The notes under the pieces: model-generated
Told to the model about the DNA's origin: nothing
Seen by the model: only the letters and a program-made list of their open reading frames with translations
The model's database searches: none
Made by a program: the position numbers and the translations under genes
Shown here: positions 35,945 through 45,488 of the stretch, one piece after another
Numbering within the stretch: the stretch's first letter is position 1
Layout of the letters: each line of letters begins with the position of its first letter
Assembly: GCA_002813895.1 (NCBI GenBank)
Contig: CP024912.1
Coordinates: 682,001-746,000, forward strand
Length of the DNA: 64,000 nt
From: Cyanobacterium sp. HL-69
GTDB taxonomy: Bacteria > Cyanobacteriota > Cyanobacteriia > Cyanobacteriales > Cyanobacteriaceae
Direction of reading: 5' to 3'

Positions 35945-37360
35945 TTAGTGGGATTCAAGGTGATGAGGGGTTGTGGGAATATTCACCTCAAAGCGATAGC
36001 CCAATTCTGGGGTTCCTTTTAGTTTGATATTGCCTTGTTGCAATTTTGCTAGATGACAACTAAATAATAGGGTTATCATATCGTAGCTACAGGTTTTAAT
36101 CTCATCCAAATAAGATTTTATTTGCTCTTCAGATTTATTTTTTTTATCTGTGTCATAATACCGTTGAATTGCTTTGAGATAGCTTTCTGTTTTTTCGTAG
36201 GGAATACCATCTCCTAGCCATGGATGTTTGATGATGGTGGTTATTTTAATCTCAGATTGCTGGTGGGAAAAATGGACTTGAATATTGCCTCCCGGTCTAG
36301 CGGTTTCTATAATAGTTGTGACAAGATAATAAATGGTCTGTTTAATTTTTTCTCTATCCAAATACCAAAGTTTTTCCCCAGGTTCGAGGGATATGCGTAG
36401 GGAACATTGTTTATTTTGAGCAGAAATTTGTAAGGACTGAGTAATTTGTCCTGCTATTATTTCAATATCAACTAGGCTTAGTTCTAAATTGTTGTTATTT
36501 TCTATGACTCCAAGGCTAGTAATTTCATCTAATAAGGCGGTGATTTCTTGACCACTATCATAGATAATGTTTAGGTATTCCAGTTGTTTTTCATTTATTT
36601 TGCCATAGATACCTTGTTTTAGGACGCTAGACATACCTATAACGGAGGTTAGGGGGAGGGATATTTTTTGAATTAATTGATTAACTAATTTTATCCTCAG
36701 ATTAATTGAATAAGTACTTTGATAGTCTAGGTTATGGTCAGATAGTGTTTGAAGAGAAGAGGAGAGTTGATTTATGTTGCTCTCATAGCTTATGTTTTGG
36801 GGTGTTTGAGCGTTATTGATTAAAAAGTCTCTTTCATATTCTGCGATGCACCAACGGGCGGTAAGGGAAAAATATTCGATTTGTTCATCGGAAAATGGAC
36901 GAGATTCTAGGTCAAAGATTTCTAAACAACCAATACATTCTCCCTCGGCGGTAATGAGAGGTACACCTAAGTAGGCTTTAATTTGATGATGTTGCACCAA
37001 GACATTTTGGAAAAAAAAAGAATCTTTTAGGGTATTCTCAATTTTGAGGGGTTTTTTACTATCAATTACGTAGGTGGCGAAAGAATCTTCTTTGGGGATT
37101 TTACGAGAGCGGATTAATTCACTATTGAAGCCAAAGTTGGCAACCCCGAATCCTGATTTAAAGTTGTATTCTTCCCCATGGAGAATGCCTAAGATACATA
37201 TGGGGGCATTAAGCACACGGGCTGATATTTGGGTGGCTTCGTCAAACATGGGAATGACTTTATTTTTATTCAGCTCTAACCGTGCGATCGCCTCTTGGTG
37301 ACGATTCTTTCTCTCCTCTGGAGATTCATTATGCCAATGACAAAATAGGGGTGTCAGCAT
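35945..37360 (-). CDS. GAF-domain histidine-kinase-like protein lacking the phosphoacceptor His
   Basis: 471 residues. N-terminal GAF domain (~40-185: ICILGILHGEEYNFKSGFG ... YLGVPLITAEGECIGCLEIFD), then a HisKA-like helical hairpin where the usual SHELRTPL is KISLPLTSVIGMSSVL, so the phosphorylatable His is absent. GIYGKINEKQLEYLNIIYDSGQ continues the expected helix. The ATPase-like part keeps only faint traces (no DxGxG, no clear N box; ends LGYRFEVNIP). It reads as a pseudokinase. The start MLTPLFCHWHNESPEERKNR precedes a run seen in many cyanobacterial GAF kinases. Confidence 0.78.
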   Translation of the reverse strand: MLTPLFCHWHNESPEERKNRHQEAIARLELNKNKVIPMFDEATQISARVLNAPICILGILHGEEYNFKSGFGVANFGFNSELIRSRKIPKEDSFATYVIDSKKPLKIENTLKDSFFFQNVLVQHHQIKAYLGVPLITAEGECIGCLEIFDLESRPFSDEQIEYFSLTARWCIAEYERDFLINNAQTPQNISYESNINQLSSSLQTLSDHNLDYQSTYSINLRIKLVNQLIQKISLPLTSVIGMSSVLKQGIYGKINEKQLEYLNIIYDSGQEITALLDEITSLGVIENNNNLELSLVDIEIIAGQITQSLQISAQNKQCSLRISLEPGEKLWYLDREKIKQTIYYLVTTIIETARPGGNIQVHFSHQQSEIKITTIIKHPWLGDGIPYEKTESYLKAIQRYYDTDKKNKSEEQIKSYLDEIKTCSYDMITLLFSCHLAKLQQGNIKLKGTPELGYRFEVNIPTTPHHLESH

Positions 37361-37470
37361 CCGACTGGGGAGTTAGTGTTGATTGTATTTTAAAATTCTA
37401 TAACTTTTTTGGTCAATGAACCTCAGTAATTTAAAAGAATTGTCAATTTTGAGTTATTTATTATCAATTA

Positions 37471-39108
37471 TCAATTATTTGCCCCTTGCCACCAAACAAT
37501 GGAAGTATTAAGGGGCTGAATTGTTGCTTCTGGATAATAAAATTCGAGAATTTGTTGGGCAGAATAACCCCGACTAGCAAGATTATAACTGCCAAATTGA
37601 CTTAAGCCTACCCCATGACCAAAACCACCTCCTACAAAACGATAGCCATCCAATTGATTACCATTTGTATATATTGGCTCAAGGTAAAATAAGGTACTCA
37701 CAGGAGGCTCAAAAGCGCTTCTTACCTCATTTTTTTCTAGTTTTACCATACCTAAATCCGTTTCCACTTCCATGACCAAGATTCTACCTGATATGGAGCG
37801 TTGAGTAACTTCCATTTTTTTGATGGTTGTAAATTCTGCCAAGGGATGACGGATTCGCTCCAAATACTTACGTAAATCGTTGTTAAGATCATCAAGGGCG
37901 CGGGGACGATTCCAGCGAAATAGACGGCGCCCCACCTCGTTAAACCCCCTATCAAGGGAGATAAAACGTCTAAAGTTTGCCTCAACGCTAAGGGGATTTT
38001 GTTCTAAATTCCAAATGGGGGTAGGGGCATCGATCACTGGTTGAAGGTAAGATCTATCTTCCCCATTCCAAGTGTCACTAAAGGCTGATGTGATGCCCCC
38101 AGAGGTGGAAAAATAGAGAGCATCCACCAACTCATCATCATAGGTTAATACTAAACCACGGGTAGAGGCGATCGCCCGATCCGACAGATTAGAAGTTTGT
38201 GCCAATCCATAATATACCTGACAATGGGTTGTAGCACACATTTCATAATTATCAGCCTCAAAGCGACGGGTATTACGCAGGGCATAAGTACGGGCAATAA
38301 TGGTTTGTGCTTCCGCAGCCGCTCGGGGTGCATTAGCCCCAATTTCATGGGGTACCACCCCTCGTAAATAAGTTTCTATATCAACCCGATTCACAAGGGT
38401 ATAGTTACCGTAGGCATTGGGTTGGATGTTTAAACGACCACCATACAAACGCACAGGACCATCATTTCCTTCCCTTACCCTCACCAAATTTTTATTGGTC
38501 AAAATATCAAGGTAATCAACCGTATAACTACTGTTGCCCACAGAAAAAGCCACTTCAGGAATTTCTAATAAAACCTCCGTTTCAATATAAACCCCCTCCA
38601 TATCCGAGGCTTTAATGCTATTTAACAACAACCTTTTGAGTAAAGGAGTATTGTAAACATCCCTTTTTGCCCATACCTGCCAGCGTCCTGGTTGAGTAAT
38701 TTCCACCTCAATGCCCAAATTTCGCCAACGGTTAGCATCATCCTCCGCTGTTTCAAAGGTAGCATGATCTCCCAAAATAACGATTTCCTGAATTTTTCTT
38801 TCTTCAAGGGCTTTTGGGGCAATGGTCAAAGTAACTTGATTTGTGGCAAGATTACGCACAGGGTTATTACCATCCTCTCCCCGCTCACGAAATCTGAGGT
38901 TAAGACTATCCCCCTCCGTACTACTGATAATTAACTTATCATCTCCTTCTTCCCCAAATCGTTGTACCACACCAACCCTCAACTCCACCCCTTGGGCGGC
39001 AGAATAGGGTATATTAACCCCCAAAAGAAGCATAGAAGAAAAAAGAATAGACCACTGGTTAGCCAAGAGATTATGGCACACCAAGGAAGTTAACGATTTA
39101 TGACTCAT
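37471..39108 (-). CDS. SpoIID/LytB-domain protein, exported
   Basis: 545 residues. An N-terminal hydrophobic segment (WSILFSSMLLLGVNIPYSAA) acts as signal peptide or anchor. The SpoIID core is near 215-350: RVDIETYLRGVVPHEIG, AAAEAQTIIARTYAL and ALYFSTSGGITSAFSDTW. Towards the end GGGFGHGVGLSQFGSYNLA matches the conserved SpoIID C-terminal motif. SpoIID enzymes are lytic transglycosylases acting on denuded peptidoglycan; in cyanobacteria the role is presumably wall remodelling. The DUF3038 gene lies upstream with a 3-base gap, so the two form an operon. Confidence 0.88.
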   Translation of the reverse strand: MSHKSLTSLVCHNLLANQWSILFSSMLLLGVNIPYSAAQGVELRVGVVQRFGEEGDDKLIISSTEGDSLNLRFRERGEDGNNPVRNLATNQVTLTIAPKALEERKIQEIVILGDHATFETAEDDANRWRNLGIEVEITQPGRWQVWAKRDVYNTPLLKRLLLNSIKASDMEGVYIETEVLLEIPEVAFSVGNSSYTVDYLDILTNKNLVRVREGNDGPVRLYGGRLNIQPNAYGNYTLVNRVDIETYLRGVVPHEIGANAPRAAAEAQTIIARTYALRNTRRFEADNYEMCATTHCQVYYGLAQTSNLSDRAIASTRGLVLTYDDELVDALYFSTSGGITSAFSDTWNGEDRSYLQPVIDAPTPIWNLEQNPLSVEANFRRFISLDRGFNEVGRRLFRWNRPRALDDLNNDLRKYLERIRHPLAEFTTIKKMEVTQRSISGRILVMEVETDLGMVKLEKNEVRSAFEPPVSTLFYLEPIYTNGNQLDGYRFVGGGFGHGVGLSQFGSYNLASRGYSAQQILEFYYPEATIQPLNTSIVWWQGANN

Positions 39109-39111
39109 GAC

Positions 39112-39750
39112 TTAATCTACCTCTCCATCAAATAAACGAACCCATAATCTTTCCATTCCCCTTGTACCGCTGTAAAACAAAAGTTCCTCTAACAAAGAAA
39201 GAGCCAACTGATTCAACTCTTGGGGAGATGCTAAATATACAGAAACTTTAGCTCTTTTGGGGTTCATCCTAGAAATAAAGTGAGACTTAAAACGGGTGAA
39301 ATATTCTGATAATCGAAAATTGTTCTCCAAGGGTATATCCTTATCCCTCATCTGTTGTACTGCCAATAGTAACTGAGTCATTGGCACAAGCAATTGTTTT
39401 GCACAAGTGTGGGTCAAAAGAATTAATGTTTTTAATTGTTCGGGGCTTAATATTTCTCGGTTATAACATTTACGCCAAGGGTTCGTACAACGTAAGCGCC
39501 ACAAATCAACTCGGTTATTGATAATGCCCTGAAGTCCCACATGGTGAGAAGTTGCCAACATTTCTTCTGATGCTCCTAATCTCAGAGCTTCGATCGCCAA
39601 TAGTAACAGATCTAACTGTTGTTGTACTCTTAACATTCCTCTGGTGGGGGGAGAGGAAATATCTGGTAATGTGTCGAGAATCACGGGAAATGGATTACCT
39701 CCACTAGAATCATTATTCGGATTAGGAGTTAAGGGTACAGACTGGGTCAT
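39112..39750 (-). CDS. DUF3038 family protein
   Basis: 212 residues from the ATG at 39748-39750; a TTG 30 bases earlier also opens the frame but gives an atypical start. Mostly helical, soluble, starting with a proline/asparagine-rich stretch. Recognisable family features are LRVQQQLDLLLLAIEALRLGASEEML and WRLRCTNPWRKC. The family is cyanobacterial and of unknown function. It sits immediately before the SpoIID gene, so a role in wall metabolism is possible but unsupported by any motif. Confidence 0.7.
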   Translation of the reverse strand: MTQSVPLTPNPNNDSSGGNPFPVILDTLPDISSPPTRGMLRVQQQLDLLLLAIEALRLGASEEMLATSHHVGLQGIINNRVDLWRLRCTNPWRKCYNREILSPEQLKTLILLTHTCAKQLLVPMTQLLLAVQQMRDKDIPLENNFRLSEYFTRFKSHFISRMNPKRAKVSVYLASPQELNQLALSLLEELLFYSGTRGMERLWVRLFDGEVD

Positions 39751-39994
39751 CTGGAAATTGTTGGTAAAATTACTGATCAATATTAATACTTTTGATGTAC
39801 TGGATTGAAAAAAGTTTCCTTTTTGATCCGATTTTTATATTATCACAAGGTCTAATTATCTTTTTCTAGTATATATTCCTGTTTCAATCCCTTATCTACC
39901 ACCCAAATTAAGTTTATTCTTTATATCTAAAAAATAGTCTCTGATTTGAGTGGCAGAAAATATATTTCATTTATGTAGAGTGGCTGTCTAAAAT

Positions 39995-41095
39995 TTAATC
40001 CGCTGCTGGAAGAAACTGCATTGTTTCGGTCGTTTCAAATAGTCCTGAAGTATCCCCAGAAAAAATTGTACCGTCAGTGAGGGTTAATTTTCGGCTTGGA
40101 CTCCCCGCTGATAAGTCTAAGTTAGCCATATCGACCCAAAAAACATTGGGCTGACGAGTTGACTCAAAGAAATAGCGTCGATTTTTTTGATCGGCCACAG
40201 TACGCCAAATAGTTGAGGAGATTTCGGGGCGTTCGGGAGTTGAAATACCTAGGGGAACGGAAGTGTTACGCATTACGGAAAAAACATTGGCAATTCCTTG
40301 CACCGCATCGGCGGTTTTAGGGACGGCATTGATATAAAAAGAAGCTCTCACAAAGCGATCGCTCGCTCGATTAGTACCGGGTAACATGGTTGTACCACCA
40401 ATATTTTGCCAATAACCATTTAATGCCATTTGTTGCTCAAAGGGGGGCGAGTTGGTCATAACTTGATAGTCTCGGCTATGGTGAATTTGCAACTTCCCAT
40501 CAATATATTCAAAAATGGCCGAATCCCCTGTGGCATCAGAGATAGAAAGGTGAACGGTTCCTTCTTTTCCGTCGGGGGATTTCATGGGGATAACATAAAA
40601 TTCGTCTTTCTCCATGGCCGCCACTGCTTCTTCTACGGTGGCGAAGTTGTCGAGCATATACTGTACCCATAGGGATAATGATATTGCTTTACGAGAATCA
40701 TCCGCACTGGGGGTGGGAAATTCTGTTTCAGTGAGATAAAGCATATTAGCCACTAACCCCATTTCGTTCATGCCATCGGCGATGCCAATATCCCAAACAC
40801 TAACCCCCACGCTACCATATTTTGATGTCCAAGCCATGGATTTTGCTCCCGCTAGTCCACTTCTTTCTATGCCCCTTGGAAATGCCCACAGGTTGCTATC
40901 CATCTGGGTTAGCCAATCCATGGTACGACCAGTGATGACTAGATTTTCGTTTCCAAGATATACTGCTCTGGTACAGCCTAAGACAGGGAGTTGAAGCAAA
41001 TTAACCATCATGGCTGAAAGTGCGATCGCTTTGACGAAGTCGGAATTATTGATAAGGTTGGTAAACGATGATAAAAACATCAAGATTTTTCCCAT
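39995..41095 (-). CDS. Linear amide C-N hydrolase (choloylglycine hydrolase / penicillin V acylase family)
   Basis: 366 residues. A hydrophobic leader (~20-40, AIALSAMMVNLLQLPVLG) is followed directly by Cys41-Thr-Arg, the N-terminal nucleophile of Ntn hydrolases exposed after processing. Further family residues: TGRTMDW (Asp), GMNEMGLVANMLYL, SDATGDSAIFEYI and MTNSPPFEQQ (Asn). The leader suggests export to the periplasm. Known members cleave bile salts, penicillin V or acyl-homoserine lactones. In a free-living cyanobacterium an acyl-amide or quorum-signal substrate is the likelier guess. Confidence 0.85.
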   Translation of the reverse strand: MGKILMFLSSFTNLINNSDFVKAIALSAMMVNLLQLPVLGCTRAVYLGNENLVITGRTMDWLTQMDSNLWAFPRGIERSGLAGAKSMAWTSKYGSVGVSVWDIGIADGMNEMGLVANMLYLTETEFPTPSADDSRKAISLSLWVQYMLDNFATVEEAVAAMEKDEFYVIPMKSPDGKEGTVHLSISDATGDSAIFEYIDGKLQIHHSRDYQVMTNSPPFEQQMALNGYWQNIGGTTMLPGTNRASDRFVRASFYINAVPKTADAVQGIANVFSVMRNTSVPLGISTPERPEISSTIWRTVADQKNRRYFFESTRQPNVFWVDMANLDLSAGSPSRKLTLTDGTIFSGDTSGLFETTETMQFLPAAD

Positions 41096-41287
41096 TTTAT
41101 GAATAGTTTAATCTTTTACGATGATATTTAAATTCAACTTTCTGGTTATATATTTATAATTATTTGTTACATTCTGATGATGCTCCCGTAGTTTCTTTTT
41201 TTCTTCGTAATTAATTTTAATAGTAGGGGCTATAATTATTAGAAATAATAATAAGTTTAGATAATTTAGATATAAAAACATAAATTT

Positions 41288-42130
41288 ATGGGTAAGGAAA
41301 TAGGAAAAAATTTGGTTTTTGCTCCGGCAGACATGGCAGAAGATGTCTCGCAGAAGTTGGCGACAAATTTTACTCTCGAGAAAGTACTTTATGCTCTTTT
41401 AGCCTTATTTCTTGCCTATGGGGCTGTTTTTTTCATCCAAAAAATTACTAATTGGATTGCAGAAAGAGTACCTCGCCGTTATCGCTTATTAACAAAGCAA
41501 TCTTTACCTTTTTGGAAGGGGTTAATTTTAATTAGCACTATTACTTATTTGATAAGGTTATTTTTTAATCTATCTGAATCTAATTTGTTAGCGTTGACTG
41601 GTAGTATCGCCGTAGCCGTGGGTTTTGCTTTTAAAGATTATATTAGTTCTATTATTGCTGGGGTGGTTGCCTTATTTGAAAGTCCTTATCGTGTGGGCGA
41701 TCGCGTTCAGATAGGCGATCACTATGGAGAGGTTGTCAGCTATGGCTTACGGGGTATTCAAATTCAAACCCCCGATGATAATACTGTCACCATACCCCAT
41801 AATAAAGCATGGACAGAAGCTATCTCAAACTCCAATGGTGGTAATTTAGAAGCTCAAGTTGCCACAGAGTTTTTCTTTGAGCATGATGCGGATGATGAAA
41901 TGATTATTAATATTCTTTATCAGGCGGCCTATAGCAGTAAATATACTCAATTAAAATTACCTATTGCTGTGTTGATGAAAGAGGAAGAATGGGGAACAAA
42001 ATTTAAACTACGTTGTTATCCCATGGATGCAAGGGATGAGTTTCCCTATCAAACAGATTTAATTCGTCGAGCAAAAAAAGCCTTAGCCCGTCATAATGTT
42101 GCTTATCTAAAAAGACTTTCGGATGGTTAA
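41288..42130 (+). CDS. MscS-family mechanosensitive channel
   Basis: 280 residues with three transmembrane helices. TM3 and the beta domain are typical: LTGSIAVAVGFAFKDYISSIIAGVVALFESPYRVGDRVQIGDHYGEV, given here as the stretch 108-155. A reduced C-terminal cytoplasmic vestibule follows. It protects cells against hypo-osmotic shock by opening under membrane tension. The DUF202 gene follows after 8 bases, implying co-expression. Start ATG 41288; divergent from the Ntn hydrolase. Confidence 0.88.
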   Translation: MGKEIGKNLVFAPADMAEDVSQKLATNFTLEKVLYALLALFLAYGAVFFIQKITNWIAERVPRRYRLLTKQSLPFWKGLILISTITYLIRLFFNLSESNLLALTGSIAVAVGFAFKDYISSIIAGVVALFESPYRVGDRVQIGDHYGEVVSYGLRGIQIQTPDDNTVTIPHNKAWTEAISNSNGGNLEAQVATEFFFEHDADDEMIINILYQAAYSSKYTQLKLPIAVLMKEEEWGTKFKLRCYPMDARDEFPYQTDLIRRAKKALARHNVAYLKRLSDG

Positions 42131-42138
42131 TTTTTCCC

Positions 42139-42570
42139 ATGTCTAAATTACCAAAAATAGACCGCCAAAGAGAGCATCAAGCCAACGAACGCACCTTCTT
42201 GGCATGGTTACGTACTTCCATTGCCCTTATCGGTTTTGGTTTTGCCCTCACCCGTTTTGGTATTTTCCTTAAACAGTTAGAAATATCTTTAACAAGGGAA
42301 AGACTTAGTCAAAATGGCTTACTCAACTCGGAAAATTTAGGTGTTGTCCTCGTGGTTTTAGGAATATTAGTCATTGGAGTTGCCCTTCATAACTATAATC
42401 GAGCTTTTTGGCAAATTGAAAGGGCTGAGTATCAACCTAATCGTTTTATGGTGTTTATGACAGCCCTTCTGGTGGTTATTGTGGGTTTTCTGAGTTTGGC
42501 GGTGATGATTAGACGCAATCCTTTACCTATTTACAATCCTCCGTCACCACAAAATTATCTCGACGACTAA
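42139..42570 (+). CDS. DUF202/YidH family membrane protein
   Basis: 143 residues, three predicted helices. The diagnostic N-terminus RTFLAWLRTSIALIGFGFAL matches YidH/DUF202. Function unknown; yeast relatives (VTC subunits) carry this domain in polyphosphate polymerase complexes. Its position 8 bases after an MscS channel gene suggests a membrane-stress or osmotic context. It ends back to back with the convergent DUF3285 gene. Confidence 0.85.
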   Translation: MSKLPKIDRQREHQANERTFLAWLRTSIALIGFGFALTRFGIFLKQLEISLTRERLSQNGLLNSENLGVVLVVLGILVIGVALHNYNRAFWQIERAEYQPNRFMVFMTALLVVIVGFLSLAVMIRRNPLPIYNPPSPQNYLDD

Positions 42571-42756
42571 CTATCTAGTTAAATAAGAAACTCCTACCAA
42601 AAAAGCCAATAAACCAACAGTAGTTAAAAAGAAATGCTTTAACGAAAGCCCCCCCTTATTAACCATATTACGCATGGCTAATTTTACATAACTAGGTTTT
42701 TCCTCTACATTATTTTCAGGCTTCGTATCCACAGACTCAGGACGAGAATTAGTCAT
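42571..42756 (-). CDS. DUF3285 small membrane protein
   Basis: 61 residues: a polar N-terminus, then KPSYVKLAMRNMVNKGG and a single helix (FFLTTVGLLAFLVGVSYLTR), which is the cyanobacterial DUF3285 pattern. Function unknown. Its stop directly abuts the DUF202 stop (convergent, no gap), so the two transcripts probably overlap at their 3' ends. Confidence 0.8.
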   Translation of the reverse strand: MTNSRPESVDTKPENNVEEKPSYVKLAMRNMVNKGGLSLKHFFLTTVGLLAFLVGVSYLTR

Positions 42757-42816
42757 AATTATTTATCTAAAAATTAATTTAATATTCCTGTCTTAGCTTA
42801 ACAAATTCAAAAGCCA

Positions 42817-43701
42817 TTATATTAACCAAATCACCACAGGTAAAGTAATAAAACTCATTACCGTAGAAATGATAATAGTTTGAGCTACAATAGTCCCATT
42901 CCCCCCAAACTCCTTCACCATCACAAGAGTATTAACCGCCGTAGGCATAGCCGTTTGTAATACCAACACCTGTAAATCTATCCCCTCCAATCCCGTTATT
43001 CTGCCTACTCCCACCGCTATCAAAGGGGCGACAATTAACTTAGCCAAAGCCAATAAACACTCCCCCAGCGTCAAAATAAATTTGCTTTGTGCCAACTGCA
43101 TTCCCAAAATGATCAAAGCAATAGGAATTGCCGAAATTCCCAATAACTCCATACTTCTGCCTAAATTAAACGGCAACTCAACCCCACTAATATTGAGCAT
43201 AGCCCCAAAAACCATCGCCCAAATCAAAGGAAGCCTTAAAGTTAAAATAATTCCCTTTTTGATTCCTCTGTTACTCAAAATAGCAGGAAGCATTCCAAAT
43301 AAAAAAATACTAGAACCAATCATATAAATAATAGCTCTATCTAAACCCTCATCTCCTAATGCAAAAGTAGTTATCGGTAAGCCCATATTGCCATTATTCG
43401 GGCAAAGAATCACTGCAAAAATACTTTGTCGGTTATCCTTATCAACCTTGAGAATGAATGCAAATAACCAAATTACACCATAAATAACTAGAGAAATTAG
43501 CCCATAAGTTAAGATAATGAGTACGACACTTCTTCCCGAAACCGTATTACGATAGAGGCTATCTGCCACAATAGCAGGGGCAAGAATATAAATACTCAAC
43601 TGACAAAGACTAGATTGATCTAAATTTAGCTTTTGCCCTGCGATGTAACCGATAATAATTATTAACCCGACAGGTAAAACCGCCGACAAAATTACATTCA
43701 T
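42817..43701 (-). CDS. AEC-family transporter (auxin efflux carrier superfamily)
   Basis: 294 residues with about ten transmembrane helices in two inverted halves. Typical AEC features: ILPxGLIIIIGYIAG-like start (VLPVGLIIIIGYIAG), FAVILCPNNGNMGLPI at the first crossover (NxGxxGLP) and QTAMPTAVNTLVMVKEFG at the second. Bacterial members export or import small organic acids and other metabolites; the substrate is not determinable. It is divergent from tonB. Confidence 0.86.
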   Translation of the reverse strand: MNVILSAVLPVGLIIIIGYIAGQKLNLDQSSLCQLSIYILAPAIVADSLYRNTVSGRSVVLIILTYGLISLVIYGVIWLFAFILKVDKDNRQSIFAVILCPNNGNMGLPITTFALGDEGLDRAIIYMIGSSIFLFGMLPAILSNRGIKKGIILTLRLPLIWAMVFGAMLNISGVELPFNLGRSMELLGISAIPIALIILGMQLAQSKFILTLGECLLALAKLIVAPLIAVGVGRITGLEGIDLQVLVLQTAMPTAVNTLVMVKEFGGNGTIVAQTIIISTVMSFITLPVVIWLI

Positions 43702-43889
43702 AAAACTTTTTACGAGGATAATACAATATATACTAGCCTCGTATCACTCCAGAAAAGTCATTTAACTATTCTGAAGCAATGCTTTTAAACTTAATCTTAT
43801 TTATCCGAAAAGTAACCATTCACCAGTTGCCAATAAACTTGTTAAAATACTGAAGGAATATTACAGTTAAATTTTTAGGCTTACATAAT

Positions 43890-45404
43890 ATGGTAGTCAC
43901 CGCAAATCGTAAGGCATCCTCCCTCGGTAAATTTAAGAAACCATTACAAAAAATTAACTGGTCATTACTGGCATCCATTGCATTTCATGGAGCATTCTTT
44001 GGTCTTATTTTACCGGAACTAAACTTAAATTCTCAGTCAGAAAACGCTGATATATCGGGGGAAACTAACGTAATTGAATTAAATGCCCTTGAACAAACAA
44101 GACTACCTAATGTTTCTAGCCCCCAAAGGTTTGCTAATTTCAATAATTTGAACCTTCCCAACGGCACAGAAAATGGCATTGATAGCATTCCTATGCCCAA
44201 TTTTGATGGTTTACCATTTTCCTCCTATGACAACTCCTTTTCTTCCTTACCTGCCCCCCCACCTTTACCACCTATTTCAGGGGGGTTTAACTCTAACTAT
44301 GGCGGTAATATTATTGACATTCCAGCGCCCATAAATTTACCAGCGCCCCCTCCCCTCAGTTTTAACGCTAATATTCCAGCGCCCCCTAGTTTCAACGATA
44401 CCCCTATTACCAATAATAATTTTGACAACTTAGAAGGAAGAGTTATTGATATAGTGCCAAAATCTCCTGAAGAAGAAGCGGAAATTCGCCGTGCTATTTT
44501 TCAGGGTAGAGATGAGCAAGATATTGCCAATCCTCGGGATGTTTTTAATAATCGCAACTCTTCTATCGCGAGAAATGAAACTAATGAAAATGATGAGCCT
44601 TTAGTTAATATTGTCTCTAATAATCCCAATAATAATACCCAAACGGAAAATTTAACCCCTAGAATAGCCCCAAGGGATGAAAATGTTAGTGATGAAGAAG
44701 CGAGAAAAAATTACATCGCTTGGCTTCAAGATGTAGAAAATCCTACTCCTCAAGAAATTACTATCACAGGTATTTATCCCTCAGAGGCTTGTGCTAACGA
44801 CATTGAAGGAATAGCAACCTATGGAGTAAGTGTTAATAGTCAGGGAGGTGTAATTAACACTCAACTTATTAAAAGTTCGGGTTATCCTTTACTTAATAGT
44901 CAAGCCCTTGAACAAATTAAAGCAAGAAGTTTTGAAAATGGCACAGGGGCAAACAAGCCTTTCCATGTTTATGTGGAATTTAAGCCCACTAATGAGGTAT
45001 GTGCATCTAGTGCTTCCACTACTAATAATAATTCCCCAACTCCAGTTAATAACTCGCCTAATAACAATCAAACTCCCACCGTTAATCCTCCTGCCAATAA
45101 CAGTCAAAATCCGGTGGACAATAACCCCCCAAGGGCGAGAAACAATGCCCCAGAAATAAATTCTTCAGGGGTAACTCCAGCCCAACTTAATATTAATCCT
45201 CCAGCTAATCCTCCTAAAACTCCCGAATCGGTGAGAGATATTCTTTCTAATACTCAATCTCAGAATAGTAATAATAGCTCGGAAAATCAGTCTCCACAAA
45301 ACTCTAACGATGAGGAGTTAGATATAGAAAATGGTGCTAATTCCCTCGGAGGTGAGCCTATTACTCCAGAAAACAAAGATTTAGAATTAGAATTTATAGA
45401 TTAA
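43890..45404 (+). CDS. TonB-like energy transducer with long disordered tail
   Basis: 504 residues. Basic cytoplasmic start, one transmembrane helix (WSLLASIAFHGAFFGLIL, ~25-42), a Pro/Asn/Ser-rich spacer with APAPPPL-like segments (~110-170), and a TonB C-terminal domain at about 270-375 (ISEACANDIEG-type start, VSVNSQGGVINTQLIKSSGYPLLNSQAL, NKPFHVYVEFKP). Unusually the TonB domain is not terminal: about 130 further Asn/Pro/Ser/Glu-rich residues follow. It couples the inner-membrane proton-motive complex to outer-membrane receptors; no exbB/exbD or receptor is adjacent. Confidence 0.82.
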   Translation: MVVTANRKASSLGKFKKPLQKINWSLLASIAFHGAFFGLILPELNLNSQSENADISGETNVIELNALEQTRLPNVSSPQRFANFNNLNLPNGTENGIDSIPMPNFDGLPFSSYDNSFSSLPAPPPLPPISGGFNSNYGGNIIDIPAPINLPAPPPLSFNANIPAPPSFNDTPITNNNFDNLEGRVIDIVPKSPEEEAEIRRAIFQGRDEQDIANPRDVFNNRNSSIARNETNENDEPLVNIVSNNPNNNTQTENLTPRIAPRDENVSDEEARKNYIAWLQDVENPTPQEITITGIYPSEACANDIEGIATYGVSVNSQGGVINTQLIKSSGYPLLNSQALEQIKARSFENGTGANKPFHVYVEFKPTNEVCASSASTTNNNSPTPVNNSPNNNQTPTVNPPANNSQNPVDNNPPRARNNAPEINSSGVTPAQLNINPPANPPKTPESVRDILSNTQSQNSNNSSENQSPQNSNDEELDIENGANSLGGEPITPENKDLELEFID

Positions 45405-45488
45405 TTTTCATTAAAAAAGAAAGTTATAACAATGTAAAAAAAGATAAAATAGTATCATAACAAAACTAATAAAAAAGGTATTTTTTTT

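Noticed and set aside
33550-37360. Cyanobacteriochrome photoreceptor pair
   Set aside because: Neither GAF domain has the chromophore-binding cysteine region, so bilin-based light sensing is not supported.
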